A stretch of DNA of 16,309 nt from Bacillota bacterium (lineage in GTDB: Bacteria > Bacillota_A > Clostridia > Lachnospirales > Lachnospiraceae), in contig JAEZSL010000201.1 in assembly GCA_023443925.1 (NCBI GenBank), forward strand, positions 1 to 16,309, given 5' to 3'. The position numbers and the translations under genes are program-made. Of the stretch, positions 15,331 to 16,309 are shown in pieces. A model generated the notes under the pieces. It searched no databases, was not told where the DNA came from, and saw nothing but the letters and a program-made list of their open reading frames with translations. Every line of letters begins with the position of its first letter. Position 1 is the stretch's first letter.

Positions 15331-16309
15331 TTAAAATACAGATGAATATGTAAACCCGGGAATAATCTGACTTATTGCTGCTGATAGCTGATCCGCCATT
15401 TTAGCATGCTTTTCAACAGACGGATGTCCGCTGCCGCCCATCCCGTCTATTAACCGGTTAATAAGCGGAAATTCCATAAAATGAATCTGTGAATCCCCTT
15501 TATCTCGAAGATCATTTACTAAAGCAGACAGATACGGGCTTGGTGAAAGATTCATGGGACCAATTATACAGAAGATTTCAGCAGACGGATATCTGTTACG
15601 GATAAAAGCTATCAATTCCTGATACCGTTTTGTGTAATCGGAAGGATTGATAGGAGCCGACCAGTCATTGGTTCCAAGATTAATAATAATTACTTCCGGG
15701 TTAAAGGGGTCTATAGCCTTATGATCTAAGTAAGGACATATGGTCTCTATAAAGTAATCTGACATACGGCCTTCTTTGGTTCCGCCGTAATTCTGATAAC
15801 ATCCGGTACCGGACGCACCTACGATCAAGGTTTCGGCATTCAAATACTGCCCGGTGAGAGAACTGTATGCCAATGCGTTATTCTCCCGTGATGCATCACA
15901 GTCGCTTGGTATTTGCGCCTCGTTGCCGTAACCGCAAGTGATGGAGTCACCTATAAACATAATTTGATGGGGCAGTGGTGCGGGAGGGTCTAAAAAGAAT
16001 CCGCTTTCCGCTGTCAGATTAACAAATTTTATACATCCAAAGGCAGCTTCGGTGCGTTTTTGCAGTGTTAATGTATGAGGAAGGTCTTCGAGGTCGTCGG
16101 CTAGCTGGTAGAAACGGTTCTTAGGATCAATACGGATGACCCGTACTGGAAGATTATCGATATAAACGTTAATCCAGGTTTTGCCGTTTGCTGTCATATC
16201 TTCAATTTCTGCGGTGATTTCTCTTCCCTGAAAACGTACACTAACCGCACTGCCGGGAAGGAAACAGGAGATCCCGTCTTGTTCCTGATGAAACAGACCT
16301 TGACGCCGG
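15331..16309 (-). CDS. CE2-like carbohydrate esterase (SGNH fold), N-terminus outside window
   Basis: Probable acetyl esterase acting on acetylated xylan, mannan or oligosaccharides. The frame stays open to the right edge. Upstream of the ATG at 16197 it reads a good CE2 jelly-roll segment (FLPGSAVSVRFQGREI), so that ATG is internal and the start lies outside. Visible layout: the rest of the N-terminal beta-sandwich (to about 16010), then the SGNH domain. The nucleophile is in FIGDSITCGYG (Ser codon 15943-15945), the oxyanion Asn in NLGTNDWS (codon 15667-15669) and the His in GSGHPS (codon 15424-15426). The residue three before the His is Gly rather than the usual Asp, as in CE2 members that use a Ser-His dyad. 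No signal peptide can be judged because the N-terminus is missing. It is oriented toward the xyl operon but is not co-transcribed with it. Confidence 0.85.
   Translation of the reverse strand, partial: RRQGLFHQEQDGISCFLPGSAVSVRFQGREITAEIEDMTANGKTWINVYIDNLPVRVIRIDPKNRFYQLADDLEDLPHTLTLQKRTEAAFGCIKFVNLTAESGFFLDPPAPLPHQIMFIGDSITCGYGNEAQIPSDCDASRENNALAYSSLTGQYLNAETLIVGASGTGCYQNYGGTKEGRMSDYFIETICPYLDHKAIDPFNPEVIIINLGTNDWSAPINPSDYTKRYQELIAFIRNRYPSAEIFCIIGPMNLSPSPYLSALVNDLRDKGDSQIHFMEFPLINRLIDGMGGSGHPSVEKHAKMADQLSAAISQIIPGFTYSSVF

Overview
The window suggests a spore-forming, motile, plant-polysaccharide-using clostridium of the Lachnospiraceae type (Lachnoclostridium/Anaerocolumna-like). This is an inference. 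It rests on the AddAB pair, an alpha/beta-type small acid-soluble spore protein, a methyl-accepting chemotaxis receptor, a xylose operon under a ROK-family XylR, a CE2-like acetyl esterase, moderate-to-low GC and strong AGGAGG-type ribosome binding sites.

Layout. Bases 1-4486 hold the 3' end of addB and the complete addA, an AddAB recombination helicase-nuclease operon closed by a clear terminator near 4600. Bases 4487-5137 are an AT-rich leader with a promoter and a potentially folded 5' UTR. They lead into a 743-residue chemotaxis receptor (5138-7369) with an unusual lysine-rich cytoplasmic N-terminal extension. A small spore-protein gene (7505-7720) follows and overlaps a YegS/BmrU-type lipid kinase gene (7720-8628) by one base. 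The 8629-9314 gap between the convergent kinase and xylR genes holds two different AT-rich tandem-repeat arrays on either side of a strong stem-loop.

Xylose region. xylR (minus strand) diverges from xylA and xylB. A near-consensus promoter and a XylR-like operator lie upstream of xylA, and a stem-loop sits between xylA and xylB. Together these convert D-xylose to D-xylulose and then to D-xylulose 5-phosphate for the pentose phosphate pathway. A xylB terminator follows.

Accessory stretch, 13670-15330. It contains a lone AT-rich gene for an exported, NTF2-like-looking protein of unknown function, followed by its terminator. Directly after the terminator's T-run lies the 5' part of a group II intron, with no reverse transcriptase and no domain V. 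The intron is cut off and runs into the last ~45 codons of an ABC-transporter ATPase. This is a scar of insertion and deletion. A 27-bp-stem hairpin follows. The window ends in a minus-strand CE2/SGNH esterase gene that is cut by the right edge; it could remove acetyl groups from xylan and so feed the xylose operon.

No complete novel system is visible. The best leads are the truncated intron joined to an ABC ATPase fragment, the two tandem-repeat arrays, the receptor's N-terminal extension, and the folded leader upstream of the receptor gene.
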